A stretch of DNA of 64,000 nt, from assembly GCF_051020955.1 (NCBI RefSeq), contig NW_027476874.1, positions 61,523 to 125,522 on the forward strand. Direction: 5' to 3'. The stretch is from Megalopta genalis (taxonomy: Eukaryota; Arthropoda; Insecta; Hymenoptera; Halictidae). Positions 39,974-52,299 of this stretch are shown here, piece after piece. The stretch's first letter is position 1; the number at the start of each line of letters is the position of its first letter. Made by a program: the position numbers and the translations under genes. Under the pieces are notes generated by a model. The model did not search any database and had not been told where the DNA came from. It saw only the letters and a program-made list of their open reading frames with translations.

Positions 39974-40939
39974 CATATCAATGCGAAGTTGAAGTCTTTG
40001 CTTCAAATCCGTGCGAAGCGAATGGTTTAGCTTCAAATACTTTTGACAAACATGATTTAGCTTCAACTGCATGCGAAACAAACGCTTTACCTTCAAATCC
40101 AAGCGAAACACATTATTTAGGTTCAAATCAATGCGAAGTGGAAGGCTTAGCTTCAAATCCATGCGAATCAAACGGTTTAGCTTGAAATACTTGTGATATA
40201 CACGATTTAACTTCAAATGCAGGCGAAACAAACGAGTTAGTTTCAAATCCAAGCGAAACACATGATTTATCTTCAAGTCAATGCGAAGTTGAAGGCTTTG
40301 CTTCAAATCCATGCGAAGCGAATGGTTTAGCTACAAATACTTGTGATATACATGATTTATCTTCAAATACAGGCGAAAAAAACGAGTTAGCTTCAAATCC
40401 ATGCGAAACATATGATTTAGCTTCAAATAAATTCGAAATAGACGGCTTAGCTTCAAATACATGACAAACAAATGATTTATCTTCAGATAATTGCGATGTA
40501 AGTGATATGGCTTCAAATGCAGGCGAAACAATCGAGTTAGCTTCAAATCATTACGAAGTGGAACGCTTAGCTTCAAATACATGAGAAACAAATGGTTTAG
40601 CTTCAAATACTTGTGATATACATGATTCAGCTTCAACTGCATGCGAAACAAACGAGTTAGCTTCAAATCCAGCCGAAACACATGATTTAGCTTCAAATCA
40701 ATGCGAAGTAGAAGGCTTAGCTACAAATCAATGTGAAGTAGAAGGCTTAGCTTCAAATCCATGCGAATCAAACGGATTAGCTTCAAATACTCGTGATATA
40801 CATGATTTAACTTCAAATGCAGGCGAAACAAACGAGTTAGCTTCAAATCCATGCCATACAAAGGATTTAGATTTAAATCAATGCGAAGTAGAAGGCTTAT
40901 GTTCAAAACCATCCGAAACAAATGGTTTAGCTTCAAATC
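39974..40939 (+). repeat. Chimeric block copied from 22.4-23.4 kb with a 300-bp deletion
   Basis: At about 39974 the 2398-bp family stops in mid-unit and the sequence becomes that of 22390 onward (offset 17584). After about 40210 it matches 22960 onward (offset 17284), so exactly 300 bp (ten units) of the source is missing. Both joins fall at homologous positions within units. From about 40690 it resembles the 25.1 kb segment. No gene is supported. Confidence 0.85.
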
Positions 40940-43900
40940 AGTGCGAAATAGACGGCTTAGATTCAAATACATGAGAAGCAAATGATTTATCTTCAGATAA
41001 TTGCGATATAAGTGATATAAATTCAAATGCAGTCGAATCAATCGAGTTAGCTTCAAATTAATGCGAAGTAGGAGGCTTATCTTCAAATCCATGCGAAACA
41101 AATGGTTTAGCTTAAAATACTTGTGATATACATGATTTAGCTTCAACTGCATGCGAAACAAACGAGTTAGCTTCAAATCCATGCGAAACACACGATTTAG
41201 CTTCAAATCAATGCGAAGTAGAAGGCTTAGTTTCAAATTCAAACGAAACACATGATTTAGTTTCAAATCAGTACGAAGTAAAAGGCTTAATTTCAAATCC
41301 ATGCGAATCAAATGGTTTAGCTTAAAATACTTGTGATATACATGAATTAGCTTCAACTGCATGCGTAACAAACGAGTTAGCTTCAAAACCAAGCAAAACA
41401 CAAGATTTAGCTTCAAATCAATGCGAAGTAGAAGGCTTAGCTTCAAATTCATGCGAAAGAAATGGTTTAGCTTCAAATACTTGTGATATACATGATTCAG
41501 CTTCAACTGCATGCGAAACAGACGAGTTAGCTTCAAAACCAAGCAAAACACATGATTTAGATTCAAATCAATGCGAAGTAGAAGGCTTAGCTTCGAATTC
41601 ATGCGAAACAAATGGTTTAGCTTCAAATACTTGTGATATACATGATTCAGCTTCAAATGCAGGCGAAACAAACGAGTTAGCTTCAAATCCATGCGAAAAA
41701 CATGATTTAGCTTCAAATCAATGCGAAGTACAAGGCTTATCTTCAAATACATGAGAAAAAAATGATTTATCTTCAGATAATTGCGATGTAAGTGATATAG
41801 CTTCAAATGCAGGCGAAACAATCGAGTTAGCTTCAAATCAATGCGAAGTGGAACGCTTAGCTTCAAATACGTGAGAAACAAATGGTTTATCTTCAAATAC
41901 TTGTTATATACATGATTTAGCTTCAACTGCATACGAAACAAACGCTTTACCTTCAAATCGAAGCGAAACACATTATTTAGGTTCAAATCAATGCGAAATA
42001 GACGGCTTAGCTTCAAATACATGAGAAACAAATGATTTATCTTCAGATAATTGCGATATAAGTGATATAGATTCAAATGCACTCGAATCAATCGAGTTAG
42101 CTTCAAATTAATGCGAAGTAGGAGGATTATCTTCAAATCCATACGAAACAAATGGTTTAGCTTCAAATACTTGTGATATACATGTTTTAGCTTCAACTGC
42201 ATGCGAAACAAACGAGTTAGCTTCAAATCCAAGCGAAACACATGATTTACCTTCAAATCAATGCGAAATATAAGGCTTAGCTTCAAATCAATGAGACGTA
42301 GAAGGCTTATCATCAAATCAATGTGAAACAAGTGGTTTAGCTTCAAATACTTGTGATATACAATGATTTAGCTTCAACTCCATGCGAAACAAATGGTTTA
42401 GCTTAAAATACTTGTGATATACATGATTTAGCTTCAACTGCATGCGAAACAAACAAGTTAGCTTCAAATCCAAGCGAAACACATGATTTATCTTCAAGTC
42501 AATGCGAAGTTGAAGGCTTTGCTTCAAATCCATGCGAAGCGAATGGTTTAGCTTCAAATACTTGTGATATACATGATTTATCTTCAAATACAGGCGAAAA
42601 AAACGAGTTAGCTTCACATCCATGCCAAACATATGATTTAGCTTCAAATAAATGCGAAATAGACGGCTTAGCTTCAAATACATGAGAAACAAATGATTTA
42701 TCTTCAGATAATTGCGATGTAAGTGATATAGCTTCAAATGCAGGCGAAACAATCGAGTTAGTTTCAAATCAATGCGAAGTGAAACGCTTAGCTTCAAATC
42801 CACGCGATACAAATGGGTTAGCTTCAAATACTTGTGCTATACATGATTTATCTTCAAATACAGGCGAAAAAAACGAGTTAGCTTCACATCCATGCGAAAC
42901 ATATGATTTAGCTTCAAATAAATGCGAAATAGGCGGCTTAGCTTCAAATTCATGAGAAACAAATGATTTATCTTCAGATAATTGCGATGTAAGTGATATA
43001 GCTTCAAATGCAGGCGAAACAATCGAGTTAGCTTCAAATCAATGCGAAGTGAAACGCTTAGCTTCAAATCCACGCGATACAAATGGGTTAGCTTCAAATA
43101 CTTGTGCTATACATGATTTATCTTCAAATGCAGGCGAAGCAAAAGAGTTAGCTTCAAAACCAAGCGAAACACATCATTTAGCTTCAAATTCATGCGAATC
43201 ACATAGTTTAGCTCAATATTCATGCGAAACAGATGGTTTATATTCAGGTACTTGTGATAAACACAATTTAGCTTCAACTGCATGCGAAACAAGCGAGTTA
43301 GCTTCAAATCCAAGCAAAACACAAGATTTAGCTTCAAATCAATGCGAAGTAGAAGGCTTAGCTTCAAATTCATGCGAAAGAAATGGTTTAGCTTCAAACA
43401 CTTGTGATATACATGATTCAGCTTCAAATGCAGGCGAAACAAACAAGTTAGCTTCAAATCCATGCGAAAAACATGATTTAGCTTCAAATGCAGGCGAAAC
43501 AAACGAGTTAGCTTCAAATCCATGCCATACACACGATTTAGATTTAAATCAATGCGAAGTAGAAGGCTTATCTTCAAATCCATCCGAAACAAATGGTTTA
43601 GCTTCAAATACTTGCGATATAAATGAAACAGCTTCAAATGAAGACGAAACAAACGAGTTAGTTTCAAATCCATGCGAAACATATGATTTAGCATCAAATC
43701 AATGCGAAGTAGAAGGCTTTGCTTCATATCAATCCGAAACAAATGGTTTAGCTTCAAATACTTGTGATATACATGTTTTAGCTTCAACTGCATGCGAAAC
43801 AAACGAGTTAGCTTCAAATCCAAGCGAAACACATGATTTACCTTCAAATCAATGCGAAATATAAGGCTTAGCTTCAAATCAATGAGACGTAGAAGGCTTA

Positions 43901-46900
43901 CCATCAAATCAATGTGAAACAAGTGGTTTAGCTTCAAATACTTGTGATATACACGATTTATCTTCAAATACAGGCGAAACAAACGAGTTAGCTTCAAATC
44001 CATGCGAAACATATGATTTAGCTTCAAATAAATGCGAAATAGACGGCATAGCTTCAAATACATGAGAAGCAAATGATTTATCTTCAGATAATTGCGATAT
44101 AAGTGATATAGATTCAAATGCAGTCGAATCAATCGAGTTAGCTTCAAATTAATGCAAAATAGGAGGCTTATCTTCAAATCCATGCGAAACAAATGGTTTA
44201 GCTTAAAATACTTGTGATATACATGATTTAGCTTCAACTGCATGCGAAACAAACGAGTTAGCTTCAAATCCATGCGAAACACACGATTTAGCTTCAAATC
44301 AATGCGAAGTAGAAGGCTTAGTTTCAAATTCAAACGAAACACATGATTTAGTTTCAAATCAGTACGAAGTAAAAGGCTTAATTTCAAATCCATGCGAATC
44401 AAATGGTTTAGCTTAAAATACTTGTGATATACATGAATTAGCTTCAACTGCATGCGTAACAAACGAGTTAGCTTCAAAACCAAGCAAAACACAAGATTTA
44501 GCTTCAAATCAATGCGAAGTAGAAGGCTTAGCTTCAAATTCATGCGAAAGAAATGGTTTAGCTTCAAATACTTGTGATATACATGATTCAGCTTCAACTG
44601 CATGCGAAACAGACGAGTTAGCTTCAAAACCAAGCAAAACACATGATTTAGATTCAAATCAATGCGAAGTAGAAGGCTTAGCTTCGAATTCATGCGAAAC
44701 AAATGGTTTAGCTTCAAATACTTGTGATATACATGATTCAGCTTCAAATGCAGGCGAAACAAACGAGTTAGCTTCAAATCCATGCGAAAAACATGATTTA
44801 GCTTCAAATCAATGCGAAGTACAAGGCTTATCTTCAAATACATGAGAAAAAAATGATTTATCTTCAGATAATTGCGATGTAAGTGATATAGCTTCAAATG
44901 CAGGCGAAACAATCGAGTTAGCTTCAAATCAATGCGAAGTGGAACGCTTAGCTTCAAATACGTGAGAAACAAATGGTTTATCTTCAAATACTTGTTATAT
45001 ACATGATTTAGCTTCAACTGCATACGAAACAAACGCTTTACCTTCAAATCGAAGCGAAACACATTATTTAGGTTCAAATCAATGCGAAATAGACGGCTTA
45101 GCTTCAAATACATGAGAAACAAATGATTTATCTTCAGATAATTGCGATATAAGTGATATAGATTCAAATGCACTCGAATCAATCGAGTTAGCTTCAAATT
45201 AATGCGAAGTAGGAGGATTATCTTCAAATCCATACGAAACAAATGGTTTAGCTTCAAATACTTGTGATATACATGTTTTAGCTTCAACTGCATGCGAAAC
45301 AAACGAGTTAGCTTCAAATCCAAGCGAAACACATGATTTACCTTCAAATCAATGCGAAATATAAGGCTTAGCTTCAAATCAATGAGACGTAGAAGGCTTA
45401 TCATCAAATCAATGTGAAACAAGTGGTTTAGCTTCAAATACTTGTGATATACAATGATTTAGCTTCAACTCCATGCGAAACAAATGGTTTAGGTTAAAAT
45501 ACTTGTGATATACATGATTTAGCTTCAACTGCATGCGAAACAAACAAGTTAGCTTCAAATCCAAGCGAAACACATGATTTATCTTCAAGTCAATGCGAAG
45601 TTGAAGGCTTTGCTTCAAATCCATGCGAAGCGAATGGTTTAGCTTCAAATACTTGTGATATACATGATTTATCTTCAAATACAGGCGAAAAAAACGAGTT
45701 AGCTTCACATCCATGCCAAACATATGATTTAGCTTCAAATAAATGCGAAATAGACGGCTTAGCTTCAAATACATGAGAAACAAATGATTTATCTTCAGAT
45801 AATTGCGATGTAAGTGATATAGCTTCAAATGCAGGCGAAACAATCGAGTTAGTTTCAAATCAATGCGAAGTGAAACGCTTAGCTTCAAATCCACGCGATA
45901 CAAATGGGTTAGCTTCAAATACTTGTGCTATACATGATTTATCTTCAAATACAGGCGAAAAAAACGAGTTAGCTTCACATCCATGCGAAACATATGATTT
46001 AGCTTCAAATAAATGCGAAATAGGCGGCTTAGCTTCAAATTCATGAGAAACAAATGATTTATCTTCAGATAATTGCGATGTAAGTGATATAGCTTCAAAT
46101 GCAGGCGAAACAATCGAGTTAGCTTCAAATCAATGCGAAGTGAAACGCTTAGCTTCAAATCCACGCGATACAAATGGGTTAGCTTCAAATACTTGTGCTA
46201 TACATGATTTATCTTCAAATGCAGGCGAAGCAAAAGAGTTAGCTTCAAAACCAAGCGAAACACATCATTTAGCTTCAAATTCATGCGAATCACATAGTTT
46301 AGCTCAATATTCATGCGAAACAGATGGTTTATATTCAGGTACTTGTGATAAACACAATTTAGCTTCAACTGCATGCGAAACAAGCGAGTTAGCTTCAAAT
46401 CCAAGCAAAACACAAGATTTAGCTTCAAATAAATGCGAAGTAGAAGGCTTAGCTTCAAATTCATGCGAAAGAAATGGTTTAGCTTCAAACACTTGTGATA
46501 TACATGATTCAGCTTCAAATGCAGGCGAAACAAACAAGTTAGCTTCAAATCCATGCGAAAAACATGATTTAGCTTCAAATGCAGGCGAAACAAACGAGTT
46601 AGCTTCAAATCCATGCCATACACACGATTTAGATTTAAATCAATGCGAAGTAGAAGGCTTATCTTCAAATCCATCCGAAACAAATGGTTTAGCTTCAAAT
46701 ACTTGCGATATAAATGAAACAGCTTCAAATGAAGACGAAACAAACGAGTTAGTTTCAAATCCATGCGAAACATATGATTTAGCATCAAATCAATGCGAAG
46801 TAGAAGGCTTTGCTTCATATCAATCCGAAACAAATGGTTTAGCTTCAAATACTTGTGATATACATGTTTTAGCTTCAACTGCATGCGAAACAAACGAGTT

Positions 46901-47800
46901 AGCTTCAAATCCAAGCGAAACACATGATTTACCTTCAAATCAATGCGAAATATAAGGCTTAGCTTCAAATGAATGAGACGTAGAAGGCTTACCATCAAAT
47001 CAATGTGAAACAAGTGGTTTAGCTTCAAATACTTGTGATATACACGATTTATCTTCAAATACAGGCGAAACAAACGAGTTAGCTTCAAATCCATGCGAAA
47101 CATATGATTTAGCTTCAAATAAATGCGAAATAGACGGCATAGCTTCAAATACATGAGAAGCAAATGATTTATCTTCAGATAATTGCGATATAAGTGATAT
47201 AGATTCAAATGCAGTCGAATCAATCGAGTTAGCTTCAAATTAATGCAAAATAGGAGGCTTATCTTCAAATCCATGCGAAACAAATGGTTTGGCTTCAAAT
47301 ACTTGTGATATACATGATTCAGCTTCAACTGCATGCGAAACAAACGAGTTAGCTTCAAATCCATGCGAAACACACGATTTAGCTTCAAATCAATGCGAAG
47401 TAGAAGGCTTAGTTTCAAATTCAAACGAAACACATGATTTAGTTTCAAATCAGTACGAAGTAAAAGGCTTAATTTCAAATCCATGCGAATCAAATGGTTT
47501 AGCTTAAAATACTTGTGATATACATGAATTAGCTTCAACTGCATGCGTAACAAACGAGTTAGCTTCAAAACCAAGCAAAACACAAGATTTAGCTTCAAAT
47601 CAATGCGAAGTAGAAGGCTTAGCTTCAAATTCATGCGAAAGAAATGGTTTAGCTTCAAATACTTGTGATATACATGATTCAGCTTCAACTGCATGCGAAA
47701 CAGACGAGTTAGCTTCAAAACCAAGCAAAACAATCGAGTTAGATTCAAATCAATGCGAAGTGGAAGGCTTAGCTTCGAATTCATGCGAAACAAATGGTTT
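40940..47800 (+). repeat. Macro-tandem repeat of 3091 bp, about 2.2 copies
   Basis: Equivalent bases lie 3091 bp apart: 41041/44132/47223, 42346/45437 and 43097/46188. 3091 is 103 units plus 1 bp, and an extra base in gatatacaatgatttag near 42358 and 45449 is a candidate for the surplus. Each full copy includes a shortened version of 25525-27230. Two adjacent sub-blocks (42600-42840 and 42840-43097) are themselves near-duplicates. The third copy breaks off near 47725-47800, where aaaacaatcgagttagattc replaces the expected unit tail. No gene is supported. Confidence 0.92.
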
Positions 47801-48353
47801 AGCTTCAAATACTTGTTATATACATGATTTAGCTTCTACTGCATGCGAAACAAACGCTTTACCTTCAAATCCATGCGAAAAACATGATTTAGCTTCAAAT
47901 CAATTCGAAGTACAAGGCTTATCTTCAAATACATGAGAAACAAATGATTTATCTTCAGATAATTGCGATGTAAGTGATATAGCTTCAAATGGAGGCGAAA
48001 CAATCGAGTTAGCTTCAAATTAATGCGAAGTAGGAGGCTTATCTTCAAATCCATGCGAAACAAATGGTTTAGCTTCAAATACTTGTGATATACATGATTT
48101 AACTTCAAATGCAGGCGAAACAAACGAGTTAGCTTCAAATCCATGCCATACACACGATTTAGATTAAAATCAATGCGAAGTAGAAGTCTTATCTTCAAAT
48201 CCATGCGAAACAAATGGTTTAGCTTCAAATACTTGTGATATACATGATTCAGCTTCAACTGCATGCGAAACAAACGAGTTAGCTTCAAATTAATGCGAAG
48301 TAGGAGGCTTATCTTCAAATCCATGCGAAACAAATGGTTTAGCTTCAAATACT
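47801..48353 (+). repeat. Mixed array segment
   Basis: Units include F-G-H types and two near-identical stretches ending gtaggaggcttatcttc near 48027 and 48300, about 270 bp (nine units) apart. No other feature is seen. Confidence 0.75.
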
Positions 48354-51300
48354 TGTGATATACATGATTGAGCTTCAACTGCATGCGAAATAAACGAGTT
48401 AGCTTCAAATCCAAGCGAAACACATGATTCAGCTTCAAATCAATGCGAAGTGGAAGGCTTAGCTCCAACTCCATGCGAAACGAATGATTTAGCTTCAAAT
48501 ACTTGTGATATACATGATTCAGCTTCAACTTCATAAGAAACAAACGTGTTAGCTTTAATTCCATGCGAAACACATGATTTAGCTCCAAATCAATGCGAAA
48601 TAGAAGGCTGATTTTCGAAACCATGCGAAACAAATGGTTTAGCTTCAAATAATTGTGATATACATGATATAGCTTCAACTGCATGCGAAACAAACGAGTT
48701 AGCTTCAAATCCATGCGAAACAAACGAGTTAGCTTCAAATCCATGGGAAACTCATGATTTAGCTTCAAGTCATTGCGACATAGAAGGCTGATTTTCGAAA
48801 CCATGCGAAACAAATGATTTAGCTTCAAACACTTGTGATATACATGATTTAGATTCAACTGCATGCGAAACAAACGAGTTATCTTTAAATCTACGCGAAA
48901 CACATGATCTAACTTAAAATCAATACGAAGTAGAAGGTTTATCTTCGAATCCATGCAAACAAATGGATTAGCTTCAAATATTAGCGATATACATGATTTA
49001 GCTTCAAATGCAGGCGAAACAAACGAGTTAGCTTCAAATCCATGCGAAACAAACGAGATAGCTAGATAGAATCAATGAATGATTGAACTTCAAATATTTG
49101 CGAGTGTAAGAGATATAGCTTCGAATTCAAGCAAAAAAAACGGAGTTAGTTTCAAATTCGAGCGAAACACATGATTTAGCTTCAATTCAATGCGAAGTAG
49201 AAGGCTTAGTTTCAAATCCAAGCGAAAAACATGATTTAGCTTCAAATCAATGCGAAGTAGAAGGCTTTGTTTCAAATCCATGCGAATCAAATGGTTTTGC
49301 TTCAAATACTTGTGATATACATGATTTAGCTTCAAATGTATGCGAAACAAACGAGTTAGCTCCAAATCCAAGCGAAACACATGATTTAGCTTCAAATCAA
49401 TGCGAAGTAGAAGGCTTAGCTTCAAATCCAAGCGAAACACATGGTTTAGCTTAATTTTCACGAGAATCAAATGGTTCAGCTTCAAATACTTGTGATATAC
49501 ATGATTTAGCACCAACTGCATTCGAAACAATCGAGTTAGCTTCAAATCCAAGCGAAACACATGATTTAGCTTCAAATCAGTGCGACGTAGAAGTCTTAGC
49601 TTCAAATCAATGCGAAACAATAGGTTTAGCTTCAAATACTTGTGATATGCATGATTTAGCTTCTACTGCAGGCGAAACAAACGAGTTGGCCTCAAATACA
49701 AGCGAATACATGATTTAGCTTCAAATCCATGCGAAACACATGATTTAGCTTCAAATCAAAGCGAAGTAGAAGGCTTAGCTTCGAATCCATGCGAAACAAA
49801 TGGTTTTGCTACAAATGCTTGTGATATACATGATTTAGCTTCAAATCTATGCGAAATAGAAGGCTGATCATCGAATCCATGCGAAACAAATAGTTTAGCT
49901 TCAAATAGTTGTGATATACGTGATTTAGCTTCAAATGTATGCGAGACAAACGAGTTAGCTTCAAATCCATTCGAAGCACATGATTTAGCTTCAAATCAAA
50001 GCGAATCACATGGTTTAGCTTAATACTCATGCGAAACACATGGTTTAACTTAATATTCATGCGAAACAAATTGTTCAGCTTCAAATACTTGTGATATACA
50101 TGATTTAGCTTCAAATGTATGCGAAACAAACGAGTTAGCTCCAAATCCAAGCGAAACACATGATTTAGCTTCAAATCAATGCGAAGTAGAAGACTTAGCT
50201 TCAAATCCAAGCGAAACACATGGTTTAGCTTCAAATCAATGCGAAGTAGAAGGCTTAGCTTCAAATTCATACGGAACAAATGGTTTAGCTACAAATACTT
50301 GTGATATACATGATTGAGCCTCAACTGCATGCGAAACAAACGAGTTAGCTTCAAATCCAAGCGAAACACATGATTTATCTTCAAATCAATGCGAAGTTGA
50401 GGGCTTTGCTTCAAATCCATGCGAAGCGAATGGTTCAGCTTCAATATTTGTGATATACATGATTTATCTCCAAATACAGGCGAAAAAAACGAGTTAGCTT
50501 CAAATCCATGCGAAACATATGATTTAGCTTCAAATAAATGCGAAATAGACGGATTAGCTTCAAATACATGAGAAGCAAATGATTTAACTTCAGATAATTG
50601 CGATATAAGTGATATAGATTCAAATGCAGTCAAATCAATCGAGTTAGCTTCAAATTAATGCGAAGTAGGAGGCGTATCTTCAAATCCATGCGAAACAATA
50701 GGTTTAGCTTCAAATACTTGTGATATACATGATTTAGCTTCTACTGCAGGCGAAACAAACGAGTTGGCCTCAAATACAAGCGAATACATGGTTCAGCTTC
50801 AAATCAATACGAAGTAGGGGGCTTAGATACAAATCCATGAGAAACGAATGATTTATCTACCAATACTGGCGAATATAAGTGATATTGGTTCAAATGCAGG
50901 AGAAACAAATGAGTTAGCTTCAAATCAATGCGAATCACATGATTTAGCTTCAAATCAATGCGAAGTAGAATACTTATCTTCGAATCCAAGCGAAACACAT
51001 GGTTTAGCTTAATTTTCACGAGAATCAATTGGTTCAGCTTCAAATACTTGTGATATACATGATTTAGCATCAACTGCATTCGAAACAATCGAGTTAGCTT
51101 CAAATCCAAGCAAACACATGATTTAGCTTCACATCAATGCGAAGTGGACGGCTTAGCTTCAAATACATGAGGAACAAATGGTTTAGGTTCAAAAACTTGT
51201 AAAATCCATGATTTAGAATCAACTGCAGGCGAAACAAACGAGTTGGCTTCAAATCCATGCGAAACACATGATTTAGCTTCAAATTCAATACAAAAACATG

Positions 51301-52299
51301 GTTTAGCTTAATACTCATGCGAAACACATGGTTTAACTTAGTATTCATGCGAAACAAATTGTTCAGCTTCAAATACTTGTGATATACATGATTGAGCTTC
51401 AACTGCAAGTGAAACAAACGTGTTACCTTCAAATCCAAGCGAAACACATGGTTTAGCTTAATTTTCACGAGAATCAAATGGTTCAGCTTCAAATACTTGT
51501 GGTATACATGATTTAGCTTCAACTGCAGGCGAAACAAACAAGTTAGCTTCAAATCCATGCGAAACACATGATTTAGCTTCAAATCCATGCGAAAAACATG
51601 ATTTAGCTTCAAATCAAAGCGAAGTAGAAGGCTTAGCTTCAAATTCATGCGAAACAAATGGTTTAGCTTCAAATACTTGTGATATACATGAATCAGCTTC
51701 AAATGCATGCGATACAAACGAGTTAGCTTCAAAACCAAGCGAAACACATGATTTAGCTTCAAATCAATGCGAAGTAGAAGGCTTAGCACCAAATCCATGC
51801 GAATCAAATTGTTTAGCTTCAAATACTTGTGATATACATGATTTATGTCCAAATGCAGGCGAAACAAAAGAGTTAGCTTCAAATCCATGCGAAACACATG
51901 ATTTATCTTCAAATCAATGCGAAATAGAAGGCTTAGCTTCAAATTCATGCGAAAAAAATGGTTTAGCTACAAATACTTGTGAAATACATGATTCAGCCTC
52001 AACTGCATGCGAAACAAACGAGTTAGCTTCAAAACCAAGCGAAACACATGATTTAGATTCAAATCAATGCGAAATAGAAGGCTTAGCTTGAAATGAATGC
52101 GACGTGGAAGGCTTATCATCAAATCGATGCGAAACAAATGGTTTAGCTTCAAATACTTGTGATATACATGATTTAGCTTCAACTGCATGCGAAACAAACT
52201 AGTTAGCTTCAAAACCAAGCGAAACACATGATTTAGCTTCTAATCAATGCGAAGTAGAATGCTTAGCTTCAAATTCATGCGAAACAAAATGGTTTAGCT
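48354..52299 (+). repeat. Mosaic of 33-40 kb-family and other pieces
   Basis: About 48354-49710 matches 33481 onward (offset 14873) and has the 180-bp-short form seen at 38.3-39.6 kb. About 50690-51480 matches 34920-35710 (offset 15771). Between them, 49711-50689 is other array, including an F-G-H segment near 50340-50640 that recurs at 63040-63340. About 51480-52299 is related to the 57.4-57.8 kb sequence. The rearranged junction is at 49055. No gene is supported. Confidence 0.83.
49055..49084 (+). repeat. Rearranged unit junction, copy 4 (dispersed)
   Basis: Same scar as at 34182, about 14.87 kb away. It links this mosaic segment to the 2398-bp family. Confidence 0.8.
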
